Source: Clostridium senegalense JC122 | Lineage (GTDB): Bacteria; Bacillota; Clostridia; Clostridiales; Clostridiaceae | Reading direction: 5' to 3' | Length of the DNA: 38,303 nucleotides | NCBI RefSeq assembly: GCF_000285575.1 | Contig: NZ_HE611050.1 | Location: forward strand, 1,008,276 to 1,046,578 | Part shown: piece by piece, positions 26,036-34,589 of the stretch | How positions within the stretch are numbered: the stretch's first letter is position 1 | Layout of the letters: each line of letters opens with the position of its first letter | The notes under the pieces: generated by a model | Databases searched by the model: none | The model's input: the letters and a program-made list of their open reading frames with translations, nothing else | What the model was told of the DNA's origin: nothing | Program-made: the position numbers and the translations under genes

Positions 26036-26848
26036 CTAATATTTTTCAACAGGAATTTGAATTTCAGTAATATATTCATTGTCCACTGATGTCTCGTGAA
26101 CATCTATTTTATATATCTCAATTGGTTCACTTTTAATTTTATAATTATTATCTTTTATAAATTCTAAAATCTTAGGTAAATGTTCTTTATTTGTACAATA
26201 TGCTCCTCTATATGAATAAGTAACATAATATCCTTTTTCAAGTAAAAGATTATATGATTTTTCCTTGTCCTCTAACAAACAAAATACTGATTTATACTGA
26301 TTGTATATGTTTTCTTTTAACTGATTTAAATCATATATAGCACCTATGTTTTTGTTTCCTAAAACATAAAATTTTTCTTCAAATTTTTTCTGTAATTTTT
26401 TAACTAAAAAGTCTACATCCTCATCTCTAGATATATTACCATTTAGCTTAAGTGCTTTTCTTTCATTCATATAGACAACTTTTATAGTATAAAGTTCACA
26501 ACTATTTACTACATTATCTATATTATTTAATCTATTAATTATGTTTTCTTTTTGCTTACTTAAATCTTTTATTTGTTTGTCAATTATATGTATTTCCTCT
26601 TTTAAAACCTCCTTAGTAATTTCTATGTTTCTATTATCTATATAATCTTTTATTTTCTTCATAGAAAAATTTAATGTTCTTAATTCTTTAATTAAATTTA
26701 GTTTCCATATATCACTTATACTATAAAGTCTATATCCATTAGTATCTCTTATAGGTTTTAAAATACCTAACTCTTCATAATACATAAGTGAATCTCTTCC
26801 AATTCCATATATTTTAGAAATTTCTCCAATCTTATAATAATCCTTCAA
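26036..26848 (-). CDS. MerR-family regulator with GyrI-like effector domain
   Basis: This is a 270-aa regulator. The N-terminal winged HTH reads YKIGEISKIYGIGRDSLMYY and ELGILKPIRDTNGYRLYS. A long coiled-coil dimerisation helix follows (about 75-110, rich in K, E and I), then a C-terminal domain of about 150 aa resembling GyrI/BmrR-type ligand domains (IDVHETSVDNEYITEIQIPV near the end). BmrR-type proteins bind lipophilic drugs and activate pump genes. It is divergent from a MATE pump whose promoter has a 19-bp spacer with a dyad (27003-27033), the hallmark of MerR control. I therefore expect it to activate that pump when it binds a drug. Confidence 0.9.
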   Translation of the reverse strand: MKDYYKIGEISKIYGIGRDSLMYYEELGILKPIRDTNGYRLYSISDIWKLNLIKELRTLNFSMKKIKDYIDNRNIEITKEVLKEEIHIIDKQIKDLSKQKENIINRLNNIDNVVNSCELYTIKVVYMNERKALKLNGNISRDEDVDFLVKKLQKKFEEKFYVLGNKNIGAIYDLNQLKENIYNQYKSVFCLLEDKEKSYNLLLEKGYYVTYSYRGAYCTNKEHLPKILEFIKDNNYKIKSEPIEIYKIDVHETSVDNEYITEIQIPVEKY

Positions 26849-27002
26849 AATAACACCTCTTAATTACATATCATGTACTTACTTGTACAATGTTTAGTTT
26901 TATATTTACTATATAAATTAATTTACTCTTTACTTTAATTGTTTTTTAATAACCACTCCACTTCTATTGCTAAACATAAATATTATTATATTTATGCAAC
27001 TC

Positions 27003-27033
27003 TTGACCTTGGTATTATACCAAGGTTTATAAT
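27003..27033 (+). promoter_or_regulatory. MerR-type promoter-operator of the MATE gene
   Basis: A TTGACC -35 and a TATAAT -10 are separated by 19 bp instead of 17. Between and over them lies a perfect 10-bp-arm palindrome, ACCTTGGTAT-T-ATACCAAGGT (27006-27026). This is the standard MerR architecture: the regulator untwists the overlong spacer to activate transcription. The start codon is about 98 nt downstream. Confidence 0.88.
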
Positions 27034-27130
27034 TCTATTATAGTATTATTTTATAATATTTTATTAAATTTTAAATAAATTTAATAAAAAAATATTATTA
27101 TAAAATTTAATAATTTCAAGGAGTGTTTTT

Positions 27131-28507
27131 ATGTCTAATTCTGTTGATGCCGTCGCCAATAAGTCGGCACTAAGAAAAAAATTTTTACATTACTTATTCC
27201 CCTCAGTAATAGCTATGTGGGTTTACTCAATCTATACTATGGTTGATGGCATGTTTGTTGGTAGAGGAGTTGGTCCTACCGCTTTAGCTGCTGTAAATAT
27301 TGCTATGCCTTATGTAAATTTCGTTTTTGCATGTTCTATGTTCTTTTCAACCGGTGCATCTACAATAATTTCAATTTCTCTTGGAAAAAATAATAATAAA
27401 GATGCTAATGAAATTTTCACCCTCAACCTTGTGGCTATGATTGTATTCTCACTAACTATTAGCATACTAAGCTATATTAACATTGATAAACTTGCACTAT
27501 TTTTAGGTGCTACTGAAAACACCTTACCATTTGTAATTTCATATCTTAAAATTATAATTGTTTTCAACACATTTTTTATAGTTTCTTATTGTTTAGAAGT
27601 TCTTACAAAAACTGATGGCTATCCTTACTTGGCAATAATAGGAGTTGTTCTTTCTGCAATAACTAATATAGTTCTTGACTACCTATTCGTGATAAAACTA
27701 AACAGAGGCGTTGAGGGCGCTGCAGTTGCAACAGGTATTTCACAAGTAATATCAACAATATTTTTCTTTAGTCATTTTTGTAGAAAAGTTTCTAAACTAA
27801 AACTAACTAAATTTAAATTTAAGTTTAACACTATAAAAAGAATAATATTTATAGGCTTCCCTGATGCTATAACAGAACTTACATCTGGAGTTGTTATATT
27901 ATTATTTAATCAAAGCATTTTAAAATATATAGGCGAAAATGGAATAGTAAGTTATAGCGTTATATGTTACGTTAGTACTTTAGTTCTAATGACAATGATT
28001 GGTATAACACAAGGAATGCAACCACTATCTAGCTTTTATTTTGGGAAAGAAGATAATACCAGTATTAAACAACTTTTAAAAATGTCCTTTAAAGCTATAA
28101 CTTTTGCATCAATTTTAATATTTACTATATCTATAATATTTACTAATGAAATAGTAAGCATTTTTATAAGTAAAGAAAACTTAGAGTTATTTTCTTATTC
28201 GGTAAAATCATTTAGAATATATTCTTTTTCATTTTTAATTTTAGGTTATAATATATTAATTTCTGGATTCTCTTCTTCAATTGAAAAACCAGTATATGCT
28301 ACTATAATTTCATTATCAAGGGGACTTATATTAGTTTCTATAGTTCTTTTAGTAATGATTACTATGTTTGGTGGTTCTGGAATATGGTTTACAACTATAA
28401 TTTCTGAAGGTTTATGTGTTATAATTTCATTCTTTGTTATAAAAAAATCTTTAATTTATATAAATTCAAATGAACCTGATGATTCTCTGGAAATTGATTG
28501 TTTTTAA
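27131..28507 (+). CDS. MATE-family multidrug efflux transporter
   Basis: This 458-aa protein has about 12 helices and MATE features: SVIAMWVYSIYTMVDGMFVG near the start (the first-repeat motif), GPTALAAVNIAMPYVN, a second-half start at FPDAITELTSGVVILLFNQS, and TQGMQPLSSFYFG. The ATG follows AAGGAG by 8 nt. These pumps export cationic or lipophilic drugs using Na+ or H+. The promoter is of the MerR type and the divergent regulator is adjacent, so it is probably drug-inducible. A strong terminator follows 8 nt past the stop. The gene is intact. Confidence 0.93.
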   Translation: MSNSVDAVANKSALRKKFLHYLFPSVIAMWVYSIYTMVDGMFVGRGVGPTALAAVNIAMPYVNFVFACSMFFSTGASTIISISLGKNNNKDANEIFTLNLVAMIVFSLTISILSYINIDKLALFLGATENTLPFVISYLKIIIVFNTFFIVSYCLEVLTKTDGYPYLAIIGVVLSAITNIVLDYLFVIKLNRGVEGAAVATGISQVISTIFFFSHFCRKVSKLKLTKFKFKFNTIKRIIFIGFPDAITELTSGVVILLFNQSILKYIGENGIVSYSVICYVSTLVLMTMIGITQGMQPLSSFYFGKEDNTSIKQLLKMSFKAITFASILIFTISIIFTNEIVSIFISKENLELFSYSVKSFRIYSFSFLILGYNILISGFSSSIEKPVYATIISLSRGLILVSIVLLVMITMFGGSGIWFTTIISEGLCVIISFFVIKKSLIYINSNEPDDSLEIDCF

Positions 28508-28515
28508 TTTTCCTT

Positions 28516-28562
28516 AAAAAAACTATGAAGTTAGATACAATATCTAACTTCATAGTTTTTTA
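28516..28562 (+). terminator. Intrinsic terminator of the MATE gene
   Basis: A stem of about 20 bp (AAAAAACTATGAAGTTAGAT with its complement) has a 3-5-nt loop and ends in a T-run. It starts 8 nt after the stop codon and is probably active in both directions. Confidence 0.9.
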
Positions 28563-28570
28563 TATTTCAT

Positions 28571-28727
28571 ATTGAGTTCTAAGTTAACTCTTAAATTCAT
28601 TCATTGAAAAACTTGAATATCAAAAATAGTGAGACATGCTCTAAATCGCTTAGAATTAAACACTACGTCTTATATAAAAAATATTTTAAACTTATTGAAT
28701 AAATTTAAATTGGAGCTTATTTCTCTA
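28571..28727 (+). repeat. MITE-like repeat, copy A
   Basis: This is about 157 bp of noncoding sequence that recurs in inverted orientation at 31592-31750 with roughly four bases in five shared, including ATAGTGAGACATGCT and TGAATAAATTTAAATTGGAG. The ends of copy A are less clean than those of copy B. It carries no gene. Confidence 0.8.
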
Positions 28728-28774
28728 CATACTAAGATAAATTTAAAATTATAATACCTTTTTAATTAAACATA

Positions 28775-29500
28775 TTATTTACACCAATCATTTAAATAAT
28801 CTACAAATTTAAATTTTATAATTTCTAAATAAGTTTTACTTATAGGTATAATTTTACCAGACTCTAATGTTATTTCCCCTTTGTTTATTTCTTTTATTTT
28901 CTTTATATTAACTATGTATCCTTTATGACATCTTGCAAATTGATTATGTGGTAAAAATTCTTCAACTTCAGATATCTTACCATAGAAAGTATTACTAGTT
29001 GTATCTGTGCATACAAACATCACTCTCCTAATACTTTCAAAATATTCTATCTCATCTAAAGGAACTTTTGTTATTACACCTTTATACTTACAACAAAAAT
29101 AGTCTTCCTCTTTTTTAGTTATTGAACATATAGCTCTTTCAAAAACTAACTTTAATTTTTCTTTATTAACTGGCTTTAACAAATAATTTAAAGCTCCAGT
29201 ATCATATCCATCAAAAACATATTCCTTAGAAGACGTTATAAAAACCAATATAAGTCTTTCATTATAACTCTTTATTAATTTTCCAATGTCTATACCATTT
29301 GTACTATTCATTATAATATCTAGAAATACTATATCATATTTATACGGATTATCTTTTATTTTTATCGCTAAGTCATCACCGTTTTCAAACTCATCTATAT
29401 TAATTTCTATTATAGACTTATTACAAATTTCTTTTAATATATCTATAATTTCTTTTCTATGAAGCTTAATATCATCACATATTGCAATATTGTAACTCAT
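28775..29500 (-). CDS. LytTR-family (AgrA/VirR-like) response regulator, orphan
   Basis: This 241-aa regulator has a receiver domain with D9/D10, phosphoacceptor D61 in DIVFLDIIMN and a conserved K-P (LNYLLKPVNKEK), then a LytTR DNA-binding domain (about 135-238) with EIEYFESIRRVMFV, FARCHKGYIVNIKKI and LESGKIIPISKTY. LytTR proteins regulate virulence, bacteriocin and quorum systems. No sensor kinase or peptide gene is adjacent, so its kinase is elsewhere. The ATG follows GGAGG by 5 nt. It sits between the inverted repeat copies A and B, together with thioredoxin-like and EamA genes. Confidence 0.9.
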   Translation of the reverse strand: MSYNIAICDDIKLHRKEIIDILKEICNKSIIEINIDEFENGDDLAIKIKDNPYKYDIVFLDIIMNSTNGIDIGKLIKSYNERLILVFITSSKEYVFDGYDTGALNYLLKPVNKEKLKLVFERAICSITKKEEDYFCCKYKGVITKVPLDEIEYFESIRRVMFVCTDTTSNTFYGKISEVEEFLPHNQFARCHKGYIVNIKKIKEINKGEITLESGKIIPISKTYLEIIKFKFVDYLNDWCK

Positions 29501-29974
29501 AATTCCTCCTAAACCATTTGCTTTTATAACCTATTTACATACCTATTATACTATAACTTTTTATACTCAAGTAAAGCAAATTATTAATGATTCTATAGCT
29601 CGTAACTACATAATATCCCCTAAATATATACCATAAATTTATTATATTTATTTTTAACTTTTTTCAATTGTGACCTATGAATATACTCTATTATACCTTT
29701 TTTTATTTCTAAAAAACATTTCACAAATGTAAATTATTATTAATTTATACTGTAGACTTTTATCAAGTTGTTAACTATTTTCACATAAAAAAAAGATATT
29801 CAAGATGAATCCTCTTTATTTTTAAAACAATAAATTTAAAAATGATTGTACTACAGAAATACTAATTTTACATTTATTCTACAATAATTAATTATAGCAT
29901 ATATTAAAATAGTTATATATATAAATTAACTTTTTATATATATATTTCCTAATTCTTATATTTAAATGAATTTT
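29501..29974. other. 474-bp intergenic stretch with nothing recognised
   Basis: This is very AT-rich sequence between the LytTR gene's start and the thioredoxin-like gene's end. I see no gene, clear terminator or repeat. A promoter for the LytTR gene must lie near 29510-29580, but no pair of boxes stands out. Confidence 0.5.
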
Positions 29975-30301
29975 TTATCTATTATATAAATTATAGTACC
30001 TATTAATTTTTTTATCTAATTCACTTAAATTTATATATCTTCTTTCCCTTAAAATTTCTTTTCCATCTATATAAAATACTACTGTAGGTATATCAAATAT
30101 ATTATATTTAGAAACAACTTCCTTACAATCGTTTATTTCTATTTTAAAACTCTTTAACTCTTCATAATAATCTACTATTTTATCTACCTTGCCTTTTAAT
30201 ACATTACAAACTTCACAACTTTCATTTGAAAAATATAATATTACAAAATTATTTTCTCTTACACATCTTTCTATGTCTAATACGTCATTTAATATTTTCA
30301 T
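29975..30301 (-). CDS. Thioredoxin-fold protein
   Basis: This is a 108-aa thioredoxin-like protein. VILYFSNESCEVCNVLKGKV holds a CEVC active-site motif (C29/C32), where classic thioredoxins have CGPC. The cis-proline loop is visible in FDIPTVVFYIDGKEILRERR. It has no signal peptide, so it should be cytoplasmic and reduce disulphides or serve as a redox adaptor. The unusual CExC motif is common in clostridial thioredoxin-family proteins and gives no substrate clue. It is 98 nt after the EamA gene, with hairpins between them. No thioredoxin reductase gene is nearby. Confidence 0.85.
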   Translation of the reverse strand: MKILNDVLDIERCVRENNFVILYFSNESCEVCNVLKGKVDKIVDYYEELKSFKIEINDCKEVVSKYNIFDIPTVVFYIDGKEILRERRYINLSELDKKINRYYNLYNR

Positions 30302-30398
30302 TATACTAACACTCCATTCCTTATTTCACAAAATTTAATTAATCATATATATTTTATTTTTTATGTTCTTTAAAATCAAATTTATGGGTTTATTTTTA

Positions 30399-31409
30399 TT
30401 AACCTATTACAAATGTAATAGGTTTTATCTTATATAGAAAAGAAGCATAATAAAATATTATACTTCTTTTATATATAAGATAATTATATAGAACTTTTAA
30501 TATGCTTATTTTTTTAAATCTCGAAAAATCATACTCTAAAAAAATAGCAGACATTAATATTATTATTGATCCAATTATTTGAATGCCATTTAACATTTCA
30601 CCAAATATAAAAAATGCAAATATACTACCTAAAACTGGCTCTAAAGCAACTAATATACTAGTTAAACTTGTATCTATGTACTCAGTAGCTTTTACATAAA
30701 ACGTATTTGATATAAATGTACTTAGAAATCCTATTGATAAAATATTTAATATAACGATTACTGGATGATTATTAGTTATAACAGCTATTTTTATATCCTT
30801 AAAATTAGTGAACATGGCTAAAAATAATGTAGCTGATAAAAATCCATATATTAACATTGTGTCTTTTTTATATTTTTCTATGTAAAATCTAGGAATAACA
30901 ATCTGAAGTGCAAATAGCATTCCAGTAACGACCCCTGCAACAGCTCCTATAAGATCTAACTTAATTTTTTCTCCACCTAAAATATTAGCTATGCATAAAC
31001 ATCCAATCATAGCAAAAATAATTACAAATATTTTTTTTAATGTTATTTTTTCTTTAAAAAATATTGCGTTAAATATAGTGACCCATATAGAATTTGTAAA
31101 CATTAATACAGTAGCTATTGATATTGGAATTTTGGATACAGACAAATTAAAAGCAATAAAACACATTGCAAATGTACCAACTCCATAAAAAGAGCATATT
31201 ACTAGTCCCCTTATATCAATTTTTAAAGCTTCCCTATTGTTTTTTAACAGCCACAATAAAAAACATACCGTTGCTATAGATGCTCTAAAAAATGATATCC
31301 CTTTTTCATCTAAGCCTGCAATACATAAATTTCTGCTTGTAATACCCATCACGCTCCAAAATAAGGTAGCTATCAATACTAAAGCAATACCCTTGTTTTT
31401 ATTATTCAT
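30399..31409 (-). CDS. EamA/DMT-family transporter with an aberrant C-terminus
   Basis: This is a ten-helix drug/metabolite transporter: two EamA repeats, the first with NKGIALVLIATLFWSVMGIT, the second ending IIGSIIILMSAIFLEY. Family members export amino acids or metabolites. The frame is open from a TTG at 31427, but the ATG at 31409 has AGGA 6 nt upstream and gives the normal start. After the last helix the frame runs on for 41 or so residues (FSRFKKISILKVLYN and on) straight through a strong hairpin at 30428-30481. Adding one A to the A7 run at 30509-30515 would end the protein at 30484, just before that hairpin. So the tail is probably a frameshift product. The transporter core is unaffected. 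Confidence 0.85.
   Translation of the reverse strand: MNNKNKGIALVLIATLFWSVMGITSRNLCIAGLDEKGISFFRASIATVCFLLWLLKNNREALKIDIRGLVICSFYGVGTFAMCFIAFNLSVSKIPISIATVLMFTNSIWVTIFNAIFFKEKITLKKIFVIIFAMIGCLCIANILGGEKIKLDLIGAVAGVVTGMLFALQIVIPRFYIEKYKKDTMLIYGFLSATLFLAMFTNFKDIKIAVITNNHPVIVILNILSIGFLSTFISNTFYVKATEYIDTSLTSILVALEPVLGSIFAFFIFGEMLNGIQIIGSIIILMSAIFLEYDFSRFKKISILKVLYNYLIYKRSIIFYYASFLYKIKPITFVIG
30401..30424 (-). terminator. Second hairpin at the 3' end of the EamA gene
   Basis: AACCTATTAC and GTAATAGGTT form a 10-bp stem with a 4-nt loop, followed on the minus strand by AATAAAAATAAA. It overlaps the end of the open frame as read. Confidence 0.6.
30428..30481 (-). terminator. Long hairpin inside the EamA open frame's tail
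   Basis: CTTATATA-g-AAAAGAAG-c-ATAATA and its complement make a stem of about 22 bp with two mismatches and a 3-nt loop. It looks like the gene's real terminator, read through as coding because of a likely frameshift at 30509-30515. Confidence 0.65.
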
Positions 31410-31419
31410 TTTAATCCTA

Positions 31420-31461
31420 GTTACCAAATCTTAAACCCTATATTTTTTGGTAACCTCCTCC
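31420..31461 (-). promoter_or_regulatory. 5' hairpin between a strong Shine-Dalgarno and the EamA start
   Basis: GTTACCAAA (31446-31454) can pair with TTTGGTAAC (31420-31428) in the leader of the EamA mRNA. A strong GGAGGAGG (31454-31461) abuts the stem but lies over 40 nt from the ATG at 31409, which itself has only a weak AGGA. The structure may bring the strong site near the start, or the G-rich stretch may belong to a leader peptide. It could be a small cis-regulator; no known riboswitch fits. Confidence 0.35.
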
Positions 31462-31591
31462 CCCCTAGTTTCTTATATTTTTCTTTTAAATTATTTACAT
31501 TTTTTATTTTAGAGCATAGTAAAATTTTGAACAATATATATTTGAAATTTTAAATAAAAATATATATTATTTTTTTATATAGGTTTAAAGC

Positions 31592-31750
31592 TATAGGGAA
31601 ACAAGCTCCAATTTAAATTTATTCAACAACTTTAAAATGTCTTTACACAAGATGTAGTGTTGAATTCTAAGTGATTCGTAGCATGTCTCACTATTTTAGG
31701 TATCCAAGTTTTGAAATGAATAACTTTAAGAGTCAACTTGGAACCCTATA
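31592..31750 (-). repeat. MITE-like repeat, copy B
   Basis: This is the inverted partner of copy A (28571-28727). Its ends are imperfect inverted repeats: TATAGGGTTCCAAG at one end and TATAGGGAAACAAG at the other (reading inwards on opposite strands). No coding capacity and about 159 bp length fit a miniature inverted-repeat element. The rest of the 31428-31831 interval holds the EamA leader and a terminator. Confidence 0.8.
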
Positions 31751-31773
31751 AGATTATACTTGATAATAAATAA

Positions 31774-31821
31774 AGCTAGACATTGGTATCTTATCTATTA
31801 CGTAGATACCTATGTCTAGCT
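31774..31821 (-). terminator. Intrinsic terminator of the ABC-2-type operon
   Basis: AGCTAGACATAGGTATC pairs with GATACCAATGTCTAGCT (one mismatch) around a roughly 14-nt loop and is followed by TTATTTATTATC on the minus strand, right after the permease stop. Confidence 0.9.
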
Positions 31822-31831
31822 AATTTCTTAA

Positions 31832-33493
31832 TTATGAAATTATGTCTTTTGAATTGTTTTTATTTTTAAATGTTAAATTCCAACTTATTATTGTTGCAAT
31901 AAATATTATTATTAAATATACATAAATTCCATAGGAAATAGTTGTTGAAATATAGTGACCGCCCCATATTGCTCCAGTTATAATAAATGATAACATATAC
32001 GCTCCTAGGGATTTTTTATTTTCACTTGGACTGTACTTCATAGAAAATGGTAATCCTACACCTATACATTTTAAATCTATTAATATCATTAATATCATAA
32101 CAAAAATCATTATAATTAAATGTATAATAAATTTCCATTTGAAAATTAGTAAGTATATTATCCCATCTAGAATAACCACAGGCATAATAAATTTATAAAT
32201 ACAGGCTTTTATTGAACCCTTATAAATCAAGTTATAATTTTCTATAGGTAGTGCCTTGTAAATCCATCCACCTTTATACTCCTTGGAAAATTGAATCATT
32301 GTTATCATTGGTGATGCCAACATTATTAAAGCATAAAATGTAAAGTAAGACTTACCTTGTGATATATTGTGAATACTATTTGCTGCATTGCTTGTATTTC
32401 CAATGTTCATAAGTAAAAATATCAAAGGAAATATAGCTGCCATGGCTAATGATGGATAAACCTTAAGTTTAAAATCTCTTTCTTTGCTTAACATTTCACA
32501 GGAAAAATTAAAGAATGCTCTTTCTATTTTATTTTTACATATAAATTTGCTTAACTTTAAAGTAAATTTCCCTTTTTCTTTATTAGATATTTGAGAATTT
32601 TCATTTAACTTTATTAAATATTCTTCAAAACTTTTTGCTGTTTTAAAGTATAAAATTATACTTAATATAGGTACAACTACTGCTAATATTGCTAATATAC
32701 TTATGCCTATATCTAATTGCTTATTTTTTGCAATTGATAATGGTGCTGAAAACCAAAGTGGTGGTAAAAAATAATGAACCATTTTAGCAGTATACGTTCC
32801 ACTAATATTTTCAAAATTAAATAATCTTCCAATAAATTGATATCCTATTGTAATTATTACAGTTAAAATTATTTGTATAAAATTTATTATATCCTTAAGT
32901 CTTTCACCATCAAAATACTTTAGCACTAAATAATATACTAATGCTGTTATTGTTACAAGAAATAAATCTATAAAAATTATTTCCACAAAAAATACTATAA
33001 AAAATAAAATTCCATATCTTAACGATGCTATAAGAGAAAATCCGCAAAGAGCAAGTGTAATTTCACAAATATATATAATTATATGTGTAAACTTTGCAGC
33101 ATTTATAGTCCTTAGATCTACACCTTTAGTTCCAATTAAAGTTTTATCTCTAACATCTAAGATAACAGTTGAAAAATCAGATATAAAAATAGATAAAATA
33201 AAAAACATAATCATTGAAAAGTACATACTCATTTTAGCCATGACATTTATATCTGGAATAATAATAAACGTAAAAACTATACCTAAAAATAAATAATACT
33301 TCAATGCACTTTTAAACTGATTTTTTTCTTCTTTCTTATCATCATTAGTATTACTTAAAACTGTTGGAGTCTTTCTACTGTCTGTAGTAAGTTTCATTTT
33401 TAATATTAGACTCATCATATCATAATCTACACCTAATTTTTCGTAGACCCACTTAAATTTATCTATTAGTTTTAGAATTTTAAACTCCCACAC
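31832..33493 (-). CDS. Large ABC transporter permease (ABC-2-like)
   Basis: This is a 553-aa integral membrane protein with about 12 hydrophobic segments and a hydrophilic N-terminal region (1-65). The motif FSKEYKGGWIYKALPIENYN, near the middle of the second half, corresponds to the coupling loop seen in permeases of this size that pair with CcmA-type ATPases in Firmicutes. No enzyme motif is visible. The start is GTG, 8 nt after GGAGAGG that lies in the ATPase's last codons; the genes are 2 nt apart. A strong terminator follows. The substrate is unknown; exporters of this layout are often tied to bacteriocins, antibiotics or envelope lipids. Confidence 0.8.
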   Translation of the reverse strand: MWEFKILKLIDKFKWVYEKLGVDYDMMSLILKMKLTTDSRKTPTVLSNTNDDKKEEKNQFKSALKYYLFLGIVFTFIIIPDINVMAKMSMYFSMIMFFILSIFISDFSTVILDVRDKTLIGTKGVDLRTINAAKFTHIIIYICEITLALCGFSLIASLRYGILFFIVFFVEIIFIDLFLVTITALVYYLVLKYFDGERLKDIINFIQIILTVIITIGYQFIGRLFNFENISGTYTAKMVHYFLPPLWFSAPLSIAKNKQLDIGISILAILAVVVPILSIILYFKTAKSFEEYLIKLNENSQISNKEKGKFTLKLSKFICKNKIERAFFNFSCEMLSKERDFKLKVYPSLAMAAIFPLIFLLMNIGNTSNAANSIHNISQGKSYFTFYALIMLASPMITMIQFSKEYKGGWIYKALPIENYNLIYKGSIKACIYKFIMPVVILDGIIYLLIFKWKFIIHLIIMIFVMILMILIDLKCIGVGLPFSMKYSPSENKKSLGAYMLSFIITGAIWGGHYISTTISYGIYVYLIIIFIATIISWNLTFKNKNNSKDIIS

Positions 33494-33495
33494 AA

Positions 33496-34281
33496 TTATT
33501 CCTCTCCTTCAACTATAGATATAATTTTTTTAGCTGTCTCTTTATGCATACTAAATCCAGTTAATTCGTTAAATATATTTTCTAATGAACCTTCATTTAT
33601 TTGCACTTTTAATTCCTCAAATGTTCCATCTGCAATAACTGTACCTTCATTTATAAGAATTATTCTATCACTTATTTTTTCTACAACATCCATAATATGT
33701 GATGAATAAAATATAGTTTTTCCTTTAGATGCCAATTCTTCTAAAAGTTCTTTAACTATCATTATTATATTCGCATCTAACCCACTTAGTGGTTCATCCC
33801 AAAATAATATATCTGGATTATGCAAAATACTGGCTATTATCATTACCTTTTGTTTCATACCCTTTGAAAAATTAGATAATCTAGAATTATAGGACTGCCC
33901 TACATTAAAAACCTCCATTAATTCTTTTGCTTTTTTATCTATATCATCATATTCCATACCATATAATTGTCCTATAAATGTTAAGTATTCTTTTGCTGTT
34001 AAACTCTCATAAACATCTGCTACTTCTGGAACATAACCTATTCTTTTTTTATAGCTTCCATCACTATTTTTTATATTTTCTCCTAAAACTTTTATTTCTC
34101 CATCATAATCTTCTAATAATCCTAATATTAACTTAACAGTAGTACTCTTACCTGCACCATTAGGACCTATATATCCTATAATTTCCCCTTTATAAACCTC
34201 TATATTTACACCATTTAAAACATTTTTGCTTCCAAAACTTTTTCTTAAATCTTTTATTTCTAAAGCACTTTTCCTCTCCAC
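33496..34281 (-). CDS. ABC transporter ATPase (CcmA/EcsA-like)
   Basis: This is a cytoplasmic ATPase of about 261 aa. It has Walker A GPNGAGKST, signature LSNFSKGMKQKVMIIASI, Walker B ILFWDEPLSGLDANI and FYSSHIMDVVEKISDRIIL. An ATG at 34299 is in frame, but the GTG at 34281 follows AGGGGG by 6 nt and gives VERKSALEIKDLRKSFG, so I prefer GTG. It partners the 31832-33493 permease. An EcsAB-like role is possible, because that system also pairs a single ATPase with one large permease. The upstream 290 nt has a terminator (34415-34442) from the next gene. Confidence 0.87.
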   Translation of the reverse strand: MERKSALEIKDLRKSFGSKNVLNGVNIEVYKGEIIGYIGPNGAGKSTTVKLILGLLEDYDGEIKVLGENIKNSDGSYKKRIGYVPEVADVYESLTAKEYLTFIGQLYGMEYDDIDKKAKELMEVFNVGQSYNSRLSNFSKGMKQKVMIIASILHNPDILFWDEPLSGLDANIIMIVKELLEELASKGKTIFYSSHIMDVVEKISDRIILINEGTVIADGTFEELKVQINEGSLENIFNELTGFSMHKETAKKIISIVEGEE

Positions 34282-34414
34282 AATTATCCCCCTTTTCATA
34301 AAATTACATAATTATATTCTATTATATACATTTTTTATTTACCTTTATATAGAATCAACTTAAAATACCTTATTTCATACTTATCCTTAGTGTTTTTATA
34401 AAATTAGATAAAAA

Positions 34415-34442
34415 AGAAATTAGAAATATTATACTAATTTCT
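34415..34442 (-). terminator. Terminator of the 34590-35411 gene
   Basis: AGAAATTAG pairs with CTAATTTCT around a 10-nt loop. T-runs flank it on both strands (TTTTTTATC on minus), so it may be bidirectional. It is about 150 nt past the stop. Confidence 0.65.
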
Positions 34443-34589
34443 CTTTTTCTTATGTTTTTAATATTAAGATATTATAACTTTTTTAAACATCTATAATCTT
34501 ATCTTTAAATACTATTTAGTATTATAATTTTTAAATATTATAATATGTAAAAATACTTGTATATAAACTATTATTTATTAAACTACATT

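Noticed and set aside
28508-28774. Remnant of a transposase gene in the repeat copies
   Set aside because: I saw no frame with transposase motifs in copies A or B; length and termini fit a noncoding miniature element better.
29501-29974. Quorum-sensing peptide gene beside the LytTR regulator
   Set aside because: No small open frame with a plausible ribosome site and AgrD-like features is visible in the gap.
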